A stretch of DNA of 64,000 bases from Clostridium sp. MD294 (GCF_000364165.2 NZ_CP097810.1:2358130-2422129), one strand, 5' to 3'. Counted from the first letter of the stretch, positions 1 to 7,943 are shown. Notes: generated by a model not told the origin, from the letters alone. Translations and numbers: made by a program.

Positions 1-427
1 CAAAAGTGAAATCAATTTCTTCTTCTAAATAGTTGTTGTTGTTGGCGTCCACTTTTGCTACAACGGTTTTGTTTAAATTGCAGCCTTTTAATATTGTAGT
101 CTGTCTGCCTGCGGCACTGGTAGGGTCGTCATTTGTCACTATCATATCAAAATACATATCTTTCCCTGTATCGGCAAAGTGTTTCATAGCTTTTCTGAAT
201 ATTGAAGTATTGTAATGAAATGTAGCCGTACCGGTACCTTTTGCACCTACTGTTTTGTTTCCCTTCATTCTTTGCCCCAATATAGGCACTTCTACTTTTA
301 TTTTTTCAACGGTTGCTTCTACTTTTACAGCGGACATAAAATTGATACGTCTACCATCAATCAAAACATAACATTCTCCGCTACTACCTGCTATACTATC
401 CTTTGCACGCATTGTATGAAAAGCCAT
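1..427 (-). CDS. Phage tail tube protein (partial, 3' end outside window)
   Basis: This is the N-terminal 142 codons of a PBSX XkdM-like tail tube protein, the inner tube of a contractile tail. The reading frame opens with MAFHTMRAKDSIAG and contains a DGRRINFM segment and a GTGTATFHYNTS strand typical of tube subunits. The ATG at 427 has a good AAGGAG site just upstream. It is the gene transcribed after the tail sheath, which is the usual order in PBSX-like phages, but a 248-bp hairpin-rich gap separates the two. The stop codon and the remaining tail genes lie beyond the left edge. The family call rests on recognisable sequence and on the neighbour. Confidence 0.8.
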   Translation of the reverse strand, partial: MAFHTMRAKDSIAGSSGECYVLIDGRRINFMSAVKVEATVEKIKVEVPILGQRMKGNKTVGAKGTGTATFHYNTSIFRKAMKHFADTGKDMYFDMIVTNDDPTSAAGRQTTILKGCNLNKTVVAKVDANNNNYLEEEIDFTF

Positions 428-477
428 ATTTATTCTCCTTTCTATTAAAACCTTAACAACCTCTTTCTTTTTATCAC

Positions 478-672
478 TTTTGCTACGCAAAAGCCACCTA
501 GCGGCGTCCGCCTATCTTGGCGGTGAGCCTTGAAAGAAAGAAACAAATAACTTTCAAAGCGAAACGTATGTTTCGCTAAAAAAAATATAGAAAAACGCCA
601 GTTTTTCTCAAAAAGTTTTTGTCAAGCTTTTTTCAAAAAGCTTGTAGGGTATTAGGGACAAAATCCCTAATA
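478..672. repeat. Hairpin-rich intergenic repeat between sheath and tube genes
   Basis: The gap carries no supported gene. It holds a row of inverted repeats: CTTTTG/CAAAAG near 475-500, AGCGAAACGTATGTTTCGCT at 558-577, AAGCTTTTTTCAAAAAGCTT at 624-643, and ATTAGGG/CCCTAAT at 651-671 directly before the sheath stop codon. The same order of hairpins recurs at 7865-7943 after the helicase gene, with related sequence at 50,560-50,595. It looks like a dispersed non-coding repeat that may act as a terminator or mRNA stabiliser for the sheath transcript. Confidence 0.6.
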
Positions 673-675
673 TCT

Positions 676-1998
676 CTATCTTACTATTACTGTCATATAC
701 AATTTTTCCATAGACTGTACTGGTGTGACATATGTTGTTACTTCAACGCTCTCTTTACTTTCTCCTTGTTTTACTACAATATCCTCTGCATTAAAATCAG
801 TAATTGCTTCTATTCTTTGTAGCTTGTTGTAAAAATCTACAATATCATTCCAAAAAGCAATACGTCCTGCATAGTTATTTTGCACTTTTCCCAGATATTT
901 ACTATTGAATATACTAGCGATATCATTGCCTATCTGGTCAAGCACTCTAACCACTTGATTACTTTGGAAATATTGGTTTTTCTCTTTTGTGAGCGTCACA
1001 AGGCTGTTAATGTCTTTTAATATACACACATTGTCACCAACTTTATGAAATATCAATTTACCATTTTCTACCACCTGCTCTAATTGTGTTTGTGTATAAT
1101 CTGTATCAATGTCATATTCTCCATTATAAATTTTATTTGTTAGACTACTTTGCACGGCACAACCAGCAACTGCCCCTGTAAGCCAATACACAAGTGAAAA
1201 GTCACCAAATAAGTTATAATCCACATTCAACAACTTATTTTCAAGAGATATTACACCCTCATAATCAGCATTTTCTGCCCTGTATACCACTGTTTGAAAT
1301 TTTACGCCGTGTTGCTCTCTCATTCTTTTTGTGAACGCAATAAACAAATCAACGATTTCTTTTTCTGGAGAATTGCAACCCAGTGCGTGAAAGCTGTATT
1401 TTTCTATTTTTTCTAAAAACTTTTGATAATTTTGGGGCGTTCTACCTTCCCCATCTGTACCACCTGTTAGTGGTATCCCTGCAGTAGCTTCTAACGTTAC
1501 CTCTTTTTGAAATGTCACAAAATCATTGTTTTTCAATTCTTCCGCAGTCAAAACCGTCTGTCTATCTTGCTCTACATTATCCAAAAGCGTCCTAACAATA
1601 AAGCCGTTTTCTACATCGACATCATTTTCTACCACTATTGTAATAGCATTTCCTCTTGTACCGCCACACACCGCTGTTGCATAGGCATTTTGGGCTTTTT
1701 GGGCATTGCTATTGAGCCTATAGCCGTACATTTTTTTAGCATTTTTAAATATTTCTCTAAACATCTGCATTTGTGGGTGTGTGTAGTCATAGCCAAATAA
1801 CTTCACTGAATTTTTGAAAAATTCTTCATTTGTGACTTCTATGACCTCATTTTCTTTGCCCCAATCTGCCACAAAAGGCATTGCCACAACGCCCCTATCA
1901 GACAATGTTGTAGAAGCATTTGCCGCCGATACAAAATTGATGTACGCACCGGGCAATATTTTATTTTGTACCGTGAATGTTCCTCCACCTAACGCCAT
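676..1998 (-). CDS. Phage tail sheath protein
   Basis: The 440-residue product is a contractile tail sheath subunit of the PBSX XkdK type. The N-terminal GGTFTVQNKILPGAY segment, the GTRGNAI segment near residue 114 and a C-terminal domain ending in a beta strand are typical. Length matches XkdK-like proteins (about 440-470). In the virion it surrounds the tail tube and contracts at infection. It follows a small gene at 2001-2222 by two bases and precedes the tube gene, so it belongs to the late structural operon. The ATG at 1998 has an AGAAAGGAG site. Its presence places the prophage among contractile-tailed phages or tailocin-like elements. Confidence 0.9.
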   Translation of the reverse strand: MALGGGTFTVQNKILPGAYINFVSAANASTTLSDRGVVAMPFVADWGKENEVIEVTNEEFFKNSVKLFGYDYTHPQMQMFREIFKNAKKMYGYRLNSNAQKAQNAYATAVCGGTRGNAITIVVENDVDVENGFIVRTLLDNVEQDRQTVLTAEELKNNDFVTFQKEVTLEATAGIPLTGGTDGEGRTPQNYQKFLEKIEKYSFHALGCNSPEKEIVDLFIAFTKRMREQHGVKFQTVVYRAENADYEGVISLENKLLNVDYNLFGDFSLVYWLTGAVAGCAVQSSLTNKIYNGEYDIDTDYTQTQLEQVVENGKLIFHKVGDNVCILKDINSLVTLTKEKNQYFQSNQVVRVLDQIGNDIASIFNSKYLGKVQNNYAGRIAFWNDIVDFYNKLQRIEAITDFNAEDIVVKQGESKESVEVTTYVTPVQSMEKLYMTVIVR

Positions 1999-2000
1999 AA

Positions 2001-2222
2001 TTACTGCTCCTTTCTTTCTTGTTTTCCTTTTTGCTTCATCGTTTTTTCTATTTCTTCCAATTCCTTCATACTATACAATTTATCCTTTTTCAGCTTTACA
2101 GTGAAAATATCTTTGTATGCTTCAAACCTCTTACTTTGTAACACATTTTGTTTTGTATACAGTTTTTGTTGTTTTGTTTGTTGCTTTTCATTTTCTACCG
2201 TTTCTAGTTTTTTCATAAACAT
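2001..2222 (-). CDS. Small phage protein before the tail sheath
   Basis: A 73-residue, highly charged Lys/Glu/Gln-rich protein without a recognisable domain. It probably forms helices throughout (KKLETVENEKQQTKQQKL). The start overlaps the 3' end of the preceding tail-terminator-like gene by 35 nt. A GGAGGTG site six bases upstream of the ATG supports translation; a second ATG two codons in is also possible. PBSX-like elements often have a small uncharacterised gene immediately before the sheath, so a tail-assembly accessory role is an inference from position only. Confidence 0.6.
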   Translation of the reverse strand: MFMKKLETVENEKQQTKQQKLYTKQNVLQSKRFEAYKDIFTVKLKKDKLYSMKELEEIEKTMKQKGKQERKEQ

Positions 2223-2616
2223 TCAACACCTCCATATATTCGTCTGGTTGTTTTCGTTTGAGCATATAGAAATCATAATCTACAAAAAAATGCAATACAT
2301 TGTCATGAATTTCCCCTTTTCTGTTTGTACCCCTCACAAGTGAACCATCGTCAAGTGCAATCAATTCCAATAGTCTATTTAATTTCGACTGTACTTCCCA
2401 ACATTCTTGATTTCCTTTTTGTGGAAAATAAGAAATACAAAATGTATGTTCCGTCAAAAATCTTACATCAAGCCTATCGTGCTCTTTATGGCTAATGCAC
2501 AAAACAAAAAAGCAAGGACTTTCAAATCCTTGCTCTAACTGTTCCGTAAAAATATCTGTTTGTGGAAATTGCTCTTTTATCGCTCTAGCGATTGCCATAG
2601 TCAACTGATTTACCAC
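2188..2616 (-). CDS. Phage tail terminator family protein
   Basis: A 142-residue protein (VNQLTMAIARAIKEQFP start) with the layout of small tail-completion or terminator proteins found between the HK97-gp10-like gene and the sheath in clostridial myophages. Such proteins cap the tail tube and join it to the head connector. The start codon is GTG at 2616, overlapping the upstream stop (TAGTG) by one base, with GGAGG ten bases upstream. That arrangement implies translational coupling. No catalytic motif is present and none is expected. The specific family is recognised from overall sequence feel and position, so the role is probable rather than proven. Confidence 0.6.
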   Translation of the reverse strand: MVNQLTMAIARAIKEQFPQTDIFTEQLEQGFESPCFFVLCISHKEHDRLDVRFLTEHTFCISYFPQKGNQECWEVQSKLNRLLELIALDDGSLVRGTNRKGEIHDNVLHFFVDYDFYMLKRKQPDEYMEVLNVYEKTRNGRK

Positions 2617-3050
2617 TACTGCAACGCCTCCATTATAAACGCATTTACTTTTTCTCTTATGATTTTATCTAAATTTCTTTGTAAATCTCTTTCTGTTATG
2701 GTTAGCATCAATTTTCCTTCTACCCAGCCCTTTTTTAGTCTTTTTCCTATTGCTTTTACATATCGACCTGGTTGTTGTCTGTGCCCAAACTCTACAAACT
2801 CCGCATATTTTAAGGGATTTATCACTTCAATTTTATATATATTACCCTCTTTTATAATATTGCTTACCCAATTATTTTTTAGTGCACCTGTTTGCCCGCC
2901 GGGTGTTTTTGCTATAACAGCCTTAACAAAATCTTGTGATATTTCTTGTGTAACTTGTATACAAAAATCATCTATTATATTTTGCAAATTTTGAAATTTA
3001 TCTCTCAACGCCACCAATTCCGAAAAATCTACTTGTCCCCAATTTGCCAT
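2616..3050 (-). CDS. HK97 gp10-like head-tail joining protein
   Basis: The 144-residue protein resembles the HK97 gp10 family. It has an N-terminal helical part and a conserved TPGGQTGALKNNW segment followed by a YAEFVEFGHRQQPGRYV strand, which is characteristic. Members act at the head-tail interface or in tail completion. The ATG at 3050 overlaps the preceding stop codon (TAATG), and the stop overlaps the next GTG, so the genes at 2188-3771 form a tightly coupled connector module. Length is normal for the family (about 130-150 residues). Confidence 0.75.
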   Translation of the reverse strand: MANWGQVDFSELVALRDKFQNLQNIIDDFCIQVTQEISQDFVKAVIAKTPGGQTGALKNNWVSNIIKEGNIYKIEVINPLKYAEFVEFGHRQQPGRYVKAIGKRLKKGWVEGKLMLTITERDLQRNLDKIIREKVNAFIMEALQ

Positions 3051-3409
3051 TAAGCATACCTCTTTTCTAACTCCAACACAACCTCTTTATGACTGCCATA
3101 GTTAAGCGGTTTTCCCGCACAAATAAAAGCATTTGTTTCACCTTCTTGCGTCACAATCACCTTGCAACCCTCTTTGATTTCAGTATCTGGTGGCAAAAAC
3201 AGCTTTATTGTTCGTGACACTTTTGCAACGCTTTCTGTTTGTACTACTGCATTATCATCTTTATAACTTAATCTACATTTTACATTTTTCGCTTTGATTG
3301 CTAACATTGTGTTGTTAATAATCCCCTGTTTTTTTTCATAATACATAATAGTACAAACACCATCGTACAACTTTTCAATATGCTTTTTCACCAAATCAGA
3401 ATACTTCAC
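3050..3409 (-). CDS. Phage head closure/connector protein
   Basis: A 119-residue, mostly beta-strand protein (for example KVIVTQEGETNAFICAGKP) placed between the gp6-like connector and the gp10-like gene. Head-closure (XkdH or gp16-like) proteins normally sit there. The start overlaps the upstream stop by four bases (ATGA), so translation is coupled. No diagnostic motif can be pointed to. The call uses position, size and the repeated Firmicutes phage order connector, closure, gp10-like, terminator. An alternative is an uncharacterised structural protein. Confidence 0.55.
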   Translation of the reverse strand: MKYSDLVKKHIEKLYDGVCTIMYYEKKQGIINNTMLAIKAKNVKCRLSYKDDNAVVQTESVAKVSRTIKLFLPPDTEIKEGCKVIVTQEGETNAFICAGKPLNYGSHKEVVLELEKRYA

Positions 3410-3762
3410 CAGCCTAACCTCCTATATCTATTTAGTTGTGCCGTGTAGTTTTTCAAAAACTGCATACCACTATTTTCACTGATAGCACTAGCAGAAGCAA
3501 ATGACACTGTCACATCACCTTCTGTAATGCTTTTTACATTTCCTTCGGCCTGTTCCTGTCCTAAACTTTCTGCTCTGTACAAATCTACTGCCATATTCAA
3601 CAACACATTTTCAAGCCCTTTAGGCACTTGTTTTATATTGCAATAGTTGCACACCATATCACTTACTTTATCTATCACAAATAACAATATATTGTCTTTT
3701 TCTTCATTTTTTACCCCTAGTAGTAGCTTTAGTTTCTCCAATCTCTCCGCCTGTGTCAGCAT
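3406..3762 (-). CDS. Phage head-tail connector protein (gp6-like)
   Basis: The product is about 118 residues, starting MLTQAERLEKLKLLLG. It is helical, with the pattern of gp6/YqbG-type connector subunits that sit under the portal: an early helical pair, the YCNIKQVPKGLENVLLNMAVDLY segment, then a C-terminal basic tail. An ATG at 3762 is preferred because GAGG lies just upstream; an in-frame GTG at 3771 is possible. The 5' end lies inside the 3' end of the coiled-coil gene (59-nt overlap, different frame). It is notable that the connector is kept although no portal gene is seen. Confidence 0.65.
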   Translation of the reverse strand: MLTQAERLEKLKLLLGVKNEEKDNILLFVIDKVSDMVCNYCNIKQVPKGLENVLLNMAVDLYRAESLGQEQAEGNVKSITEGDVTVSFASASAISENSGMQFLKNYTAQLNRYRRLGW

Positions 3763-4051
3763 TTTCCTCACCGCCCGTATGTGCTTTTAATGCTTCATTT
3801 TCTGCTTTTAACACTTCATTTTCAACTTTTAGTGCTTCCTTTTCGACTTTTAATGCTTCCTTTTCAACTTTTAATGCTTCCTTTTCAACTTTTAGTGCTT
3901 CATTTTCTGCTTTTAACACTTCCTTTTCTTGTTTCAACACCTCTACAGTATCAGTAGTCGTTTTTCCTTCTATGGTATATCCTTTTTCTCTAAATTCTTG
4001 TTCTCTTTTTTGGTCAATTTCCCTACAAATACCATTTTTATACACTTTCAT
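3704..4051 (-). CDS. Phage coiled-coil protein with tandem heptad repeats
   Basis: A 115-residue protein between capsid and connector genes. Residues 1-35 (MKVYKNGICREIDQKREQEF start) look like a small folded N-terminus. Residues about 38-90 are an uninterrupted run of EALKVEK/EALKAEN heptads, encoded by near-identical 21-nt units, and predict a long parallel coiled coil. The tail is Gly/Glu/Thr-rich. Small proteins at this position can be head decoration or fibre proteins, but no family is recognised for the repeat part. The DNA repeats make the length prone to change by slippage. The ATG at 4051 is followed at once by the MKVYKNGI frame. Confidence 0.65.
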   Translation of the reverse strand: MKVYKNGICREIDQKREQEFREKGYTIEGKTTTDTVEVLKQEKEVLKAENEALKVEKEALKVEKEALKVEKEALKVENEVLKAENEALKAHTGGEENADTGGEIGETKATTRGKK

Positions 4052-4066
4052 ATCATAACACCCCCA

Positions 4067-4945
4067 TCAATTTGTTGCAGTATGCAAATAAATGCCCTTC
4101 GCTTTATTTTCATATACAAAGGCATCGTGATATATTCTGAACTGAAATTTCCACATATCCTTGTCTTGGTTTTCGTCTGGCGTAAACACTTTAGGTAAAG
4201 CAAATTTTACTACTTGCAATATTGCTTCTGGATATATCAGCATAAAATTGATATTTTTACCATTTTCAGACTTTTTGTAACCCCAAGCTGTGCTACCATC
4301 ATTTAATTCAATTTCGCTGTAAAACCTAGAAGGTGTCACATATTTAATAGGTATACCATTGTAATTTGTCAATAGTGTACTAACACTGCCTTGACTACTC
4401 CAACTTCTAGGCAAAGCACTATTTAACAACGGCTGTAAGTTGCTATTGATGTACAACACCCTTCCTGCAATAGGTATTTCATCAGCATTTAATTGTCTTA
4501 TAGCTTCGTCAATTTCTGCTATAATGTCATCTTTTGTCAATATTGCTGGTGTGGCTTTTGTAATGCCATTTGCACTTGCATACTTCGCAAAACGAAAAGC
4601 GTCTAATTCTGGCACAACATAATCTTCCATAAATCTTGCTGTGAGAATACCAAAAACATTTTCCATTTCTTCATTGTCCATTCTATCAACATTAAGTTCC
4701 TTTGCTCTTTCTTCTGTCAATTTTAATGTTTCCCATGTTGCACTAACATCGCCTTTAGGGTAACCATTTATTCTGGAGTAGTCACCCATACCGCCATCTA
4801 CATTTGTAATAAGCACTTTTACCTCATTTGTTCCCGTAAAATCAACTTTTTTTCCTGCGTCCATATTTGCCGTATTAGACAAATGTTTATAACAATCATC
4901 TAACACTGGTACGTATTTTTTTGCAAATTCTAAAGTATTCGCCAT
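4067..4945 (-). CDS. Phage major capsid protein
   Basis: The 292-residue protein (MANTLEFAKKYVPVLDDCYK start) resembles the N4-gp56/PBSX XkdG-like major capsid family. It has an N-terminal arm, a TNEVKVL strand, a DAFRFAKYASANG helix-turn and a C-terminal domain ending KAKGIYLHTATN. It follows the scaffold gene by 14 nt and has an AAGGGAGGT site before the ATG at 4945. The capsid subunit assembles with the gp20-like scaffold on a portal ring, yet no portal gene is seen upstream. Length is close to that of related capsid proteins (about 280-310). Confidence 0.8.
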   Translation of the reverse strand: MANTLEFAKKYVPVLDDCYKHLSNTANMDAGKKVDFTGTNEVKVLITNVDGGMGDYSRINGYPKGDVSATWETLKLTEERAKELNVDRMDNEEMENVFGILTARFMEDYVVPELDAFRFAKYASANGITKATPAILTKDDIIAEIDEAIRQLNADEIPIAGRVLYINSNLQPLLNSALPRSWSSQGSVSTLLTNYNGIPIKYVTPSRFYSEIELNDGSTAWGYKKSENGKNINFMLIYPEAILQVVKFALPKVFTPDENQDKDMWKFQFRIYHDAFVYENKAKGIYLHTATN

Positions 4946-4959
4946 AATTGATACCTCCC

Positions 4960-5538
4960 TTATTTATTTTGATTTATTCCTAATGTTCTGAATACGCTTT
5001 CTGCAAATGTATTTTTGTTGTTATTTTTGCTCTCATATCCAAAACCACTACCAACACCGCCATCAATGCCCTGTCTATGTGTTTGTTCCACTTCAAACAA
5101 ATAGCCATCGGACTTTTTGAGCCCTTCCAAGTCAAGCCCTATAAGCGTACCATCTTCTTTTAACGTGATATTTTCCATATCTAGCAATGCCTTTATTGCT
5201 TTAGTATTTTTACCTTTTGCCTTCATAATCTCCATATCAATGGCACTATTTTTGCGACTATCTTGATATTGTTTTTGTAGATTTTGGGTGTCTGTTTTGT
5301 ATTTTTCCTGCAATTCATCATACTTTTTCTGCAAATCCTTGTTATCTTTTGCCCCTTCCTTCAACGCCTTTATGTCGTTGTCCCTTTGAGCAATCTGCCC
5401 CTCTAAGCCATTCTTAGCAACCACAACCGCATCGTAATCGGCTTTAGGCACATACTCCTGTTTTAGCTTTTCGGCTATTTGTTTTTCTAGTTCTTGACTA
5501 TCTTTCTCTTTCTCCAACAATTCTTTTAGCCAGTTCAT
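4960..5538 (-). CDS. Phage scaffolding protein (gp20-like)
   Basis: The 192-residue protein starts MNWLKELLEKEKDS and has a long central coiled coil (residues about 10-120, heptads such as QKKYDELQEKYKTDTQNL). A C-terminal part, KAIKALLDMENITLKEDGTLIGL, is typical of the phage minor structural protein GP20 family (PF06810). These proteins guide procapsid assembly and are lost on maturation. The ATG at 5538 with GAAAGGAG upstream is preferred over the longer frame opening at 5583. Directly upstream lies the terminase large subunit gene; portal and MuF-like genes, normally located in between, are absent. Confidence 0.8.
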   Translation of the reverse strand: MNWLKELLEKEKDSQELEKQIAEKLKQEYVPKADYDAVVVAKNGLEGQIAQRDNDIKALKEGAKDNKDLQKKYDELQEKYKTDTQNLQKQYQDSRKNSAIDMEIMKAKGKNTKAIKALLDMENITLKEDGTLIGLDLEGLKKSDGYLFEVEQTHRQGIDGGVGSGFGYESKNNNKNTFAESVFRTLGINQNK

Positions 5539-5588
5539 TTTTAAAATCTCCTTTCTAGTGATTACCTTAATATTTTTGAGCATAAAAA

Positions 5589-5612
5589 AAGAACAGTTTT
5601 TCGACTTGTTTA
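5589..5612 (-). repeat. 24-nt remnant of dispersed repeat at the scaffold-terminase junction
   Basis: Read on the minus strand, this stretch matches 50,687-50,710 on the plus strand at 22 of 24 positions (core TAAACAAGTCGAAAA). It lies in the 83-nt gap between the terminase large subunit stop and the scaffold start, exactly where the portal and minor head genes are normally found. Confidence 0.55.
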
Positions 5613-5621
5613 GGTCAAATA

Positions 5622-6860
5622 TTATCCAATTTTAACATTTCTCATATCGAACTCACGACTATAGCGTACAGCGTCAATACTATGATTGTTTTTATCTGGA
5701 AAACAGCCTTTAAAATTACCGTTTGCGTCCTTTTCGAGTTCATACTCCAAAAATTCCCTAGCGGTGTTAGGGCATCTTTTAGGGTCAATTACAATTTCTT
5801 CCAAATCCTGCAACCACTTTATGCCATATTGCACACTATCAGAACCTTTTTTTGCTTTCAATACCCTTAAATCATAGCTATACATTTCTGCTATACTTTT
5901 TGGCTCTGCACTGTCACATATTACAACATCATTCCATCTATTCTCTTTTTTCACCAATTCCGCTGCCTTTCTATTGCTCAATTTCAGCATTTGAATTTCA
6001 TAATAGATATACAAACGCCTTCTTGTTTTATCATAATGATTGACAGTATAGTGAAAAGGGTCAGCGGCATAGCCCCAGTCAATGCCCCTAGCGATATGGT
6101 CAAAGTGACTGATTTCACTATCCGTAATCTCTCTAAGTGTTAAATTGGTAAAAACTTCACCGCCCGTACCGGTAACTTCGCCCATATATTCATGTTGATA
6201 GGCTTGCGGTTTCACGGCTTTGAGGTGCTCCGCCTCTATCAAAAACTGCTCCCCCAGCCATTCAGGCGGCACGGTCAAATATGTACTATGATGTACTAGA
6301 CGGTCGTTTCTTTTCTGCAACACTTCCTCATTCACCCAATTTGACTGACTTTGAGGCGGATTATAGGAATAAAACACCACAAAATCACTACCGCCCCTCA
6401 ACAACGACTGATTGATAGTACGAATTTCTTCCATACCAGCAAATTCGTCAACCTCTTCATACCAAATGTACTTACAATAGCCTTTACTAAATTTGATAGA
6501 TTTGATTTTTTTAGGATTGTCAGCCCCTCGAAATACAATTTTATTTTCGTGTCCGTCAGCAACATACTTCATTTCAATAGGGCTAATTTTGCTTTGCCAA
6601 TACGCTTCAACGCCTAGTGCCGACACCGCCCATTGCAACTGCTCAAAAACACTACTTTGAAGCGTTTGACCGACTTTTCTTAGTACAACAGCGTTCGCTT
6701 GAGGGTCTTTCATCATACCGAGTATCACTTCTAGTGATATAAACGATGACTTTGTGCTACCCCTGCCACCTTTCAGCCAATAATGGGTATGTCGAAATTG
6801 TTTCAAATCGTTATGAATTTCATAAAATGATGGTGCTATAAGCTGTTTTAAACTAATCAA
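5622..6860 (-). CDS. Phage terminase large subunit
   Basis: The 412-residue packaging motor combines an N-terminal ATPase and a C-terminal nuclease. The Walker A-like motif is LKGGRGSTKSSF at residues 29-40. The Walker B region is YIWYEEVDEF near 134-143. Nuclease-domain acidic sites appear as RGIDWGYAADP near 259, VICDSAEP near 313 and NHSIDAVRYS near 395. It belongs to the PBSX/phage terminase_3 group, which cuts concatemers and packages DNA through the portal. The start codon is TTG at 6860, overlapping the small-subunit stop by four bases (TTGA), with AAGGCGA as a weak ribosome site. The gene looks intact. Confidence 0.93.
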   Translation of the reverse strand: MISLKQLIAPSFYEIHNDLKQFRHTHYWLKGGRGSTKSSFISLEVILGMMKDPQANAVVLRKVGQTLQSSVFEQLQWAVSALGVEAYWQSKISPIEMKYVADGHENKIVFRGADNPKKIKSIKFSKGYCKYIWYEEVDEFAGMEEIRTINQSLLRGGSDFVVFYSYNPPQSQSNWVNEEVLQKRNDRLVHHSTYLTVPPEWLGEQFLIEAEHLKAVKPQAYQHEYMGEVTGTGGEVFTNLTLREITDSEISHFDHIARGIDWGYAADPFHYTVNHYDKTRRRLYIYYEIQMLKLSNRKAAELVKKENRWNDVVICDSAEPKSIAEMYSYDLRVLKAKKGSDSVQYGIKWLQDLEEIVIDPKRCPNTAREFLEYELEKDANGNFKGCFPDKNNHSIDAVRYSREFDMRNVKIG

Positions 6861-7291
6861 ACAGTATCGCCTTCTTGCATTGGTATGTCGTCCACAATCT
6901 GTATCGTTGTTTCGCCTTGCAATTCTAGTTTTTCCGTAAATAAAGCATAGCGTTTGCCTATAAGTTCAGCGGCTTTTATTCTGTCTTTCGCTGAAACATC
7001 TTTTTGCACCAAATCCTGTACGCCTTCCCCCGTCAACAAAGCGACTTGCTCTTTCTGCTCCCCCCTCATAACGGAAGTCAAATACTCTAGCACTTCCTGT
7101 GCATCGGCGATTTTCTCATTTTTCAGCTTTTGAAGCTGCTGCTCTATATATTTTTTAATGTCAACATTTGTCAACAATCTTTGTCCTACTGCTCTCGCTG
7201 TCTTTTTAGAATACCCCGTTCGAATAGCCGCTTGTGTGGCATTGCAATCAACAAGGTATTCTTCACAAAAACGCTTTTGTTTTGCTGTCAT
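6857..7291 (-). CDS. Phage terminase small subunit
   Basis: The 144-residue protein starts MTAKQKRFCEEYLVDCNATQ and has the terminase_2 signature: a helix-turn-helix NATQAAIRTGYSKKTARAVGQRLL near residues 17-40 for recognising the packaging site, followed by an oligomerisation helix. The ATG at 7291 has AGGAGG eight bases upstream and is preferred to the in-frame GTG at 7300, which would lie too close to that site. It is translationally coupled to the large subunit. It follows a 7322-7338 hairpin and probably opens the late packaging-structural transcript. Confidence 0.9.
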   Translation of the reverse strand: MTAKQKRFCEEYLVDCNATQAAIRTGYSKKTARAVGQRLLTNVDIKKYIEQQLQKLKNEKIADAQEVLEYLTSVMRGEQKEQVALLTGEGVQDLVQKDVSAKDRIKAAELIGKRYALFTEKLELQGETTIQIVDDIPMQEGDTV

Positions 7292-7321
7292 GTGCCACAC
7301 CTCCTAACAAAATAAATAATA

Positions 7322-7338
7322 AAAGGGAATAGCCCTTT
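7322..7338 (-). terminator. Short hairpin between late regulator and terminase genes
   Basis: Arms AAAGGG and CCCTTT with a five-base loop. On the minus strand the second arm is followed by a T-rich run (TATTATTTATTTTG). It could end the early/replication transcript before the terminase genes. The stem is short, so this is tentative. Confidence 0.35.
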
Positions 7339-7370
7339 GACTACTCCCAATATTTCATACTACCATTATA

Positions 7371-7799
7371 TCACATATTGGTGTTGATTTTTGTTGACTT
7401 TTCAAATTCTTCTAAGGCATATTTGTGCGACTTTCTAATATATTGATATGTATAATTCATCTCTACCGCTATCACTTCTAGGCTTTTGTACTCCACATAC
7501 CTTTTATAAAGTAGTTCTATAAATATGTAGCTTTCTAATGATTGTATCTGATTGATAATGTTATGTTTCATATCAATAAATCTATCAATTTCAGCATTGA
7601 TTTCATTTTTCATATCTATTATTTTTATCAAAACATTTTCAAAAGTAGCACAATGTTTTTGACTACTTTGCACTTTTTCCATTGTATAATCTATACACTT
7701 TATACCACCCATTTTTTTCAATTCGTACAATTCTTGTAATTTTTGATTGATTATAATATCCAATTTTTGTAATTGCTGTAAATATTCTTTTGCTTTCAT
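7371..7799 (-). CDS. Phage late-gene regulator, sigma-70 region-4-like
   Basis: The 142-residue protein has a coiled N-terminal half and a C-terminal helix-turn-helix (YKSLEVIAVEMNYTYQYIRKSHKYALEEFE) resembling sigma region 4 and the ArpU/DUF1492-type regulators. Those commonly lie just before the terminase genes of Firmicutes phages and switch on late transcription. Position, size and HTH all fit. The ATG at 7799 follows GGAGGCGGAATT. Regulation of the 7291-to-left late operon is an inference from family and place. Confidence 0.7.
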   Translation of the reverse strand: MKAKEYLQQLQKLDIIINQKLQELYELKKMGGIKCIDYTMEKVQSSQKHCATFENVLIKIIDMKNEINAEIDRFIDMKHNIINQIQSLESYIFIELLYKRYVEYKSLEVIAVEMNYTYQYIRKSHKYALEEFEKSTKINTNM

Positions 7800-7864
7800 A
7801 AATTCCGCCTCCTATTGTTTATCACAATACTGTATGATATACTATTACAAAAGCAAAAGTTTTT

Positions 7865-7943
7865 AGCGAAACGCATGTTTCGCTTTTAAAGTTTCGCTCA
7901 AGCCTTTTCAAAGGCTTGTAGGAGTTTGAGGGCTAGCCCTCAA
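7865..7943. repeat. Three consecutive hairpins at the 3' end of the helicase gene
   Basis: AGCGAAACGCATGTTTCGCT (7865-7884), CAAGCCTTTTCAAAGGCTTG (7899-7918) and TTGAGGGCTAGCCCTCAA (7926-7943) follow one another. The third hairpin contains the helicase stop codon (7933-7935). The first hairpin matches 558-577 except for one base pair in the loop. This is a second copy of the dispersed repeat seen after the sheath gene. Confidence 0.65.

Noticed and set aside
3753-4058. Plus-strand frame of 101 codons opposite the coiled-coil gene
   Set aside because: Mirror product of the 21-nt repeats; low-complexity Phe/Ser/Asn sequence and no ribosome site.
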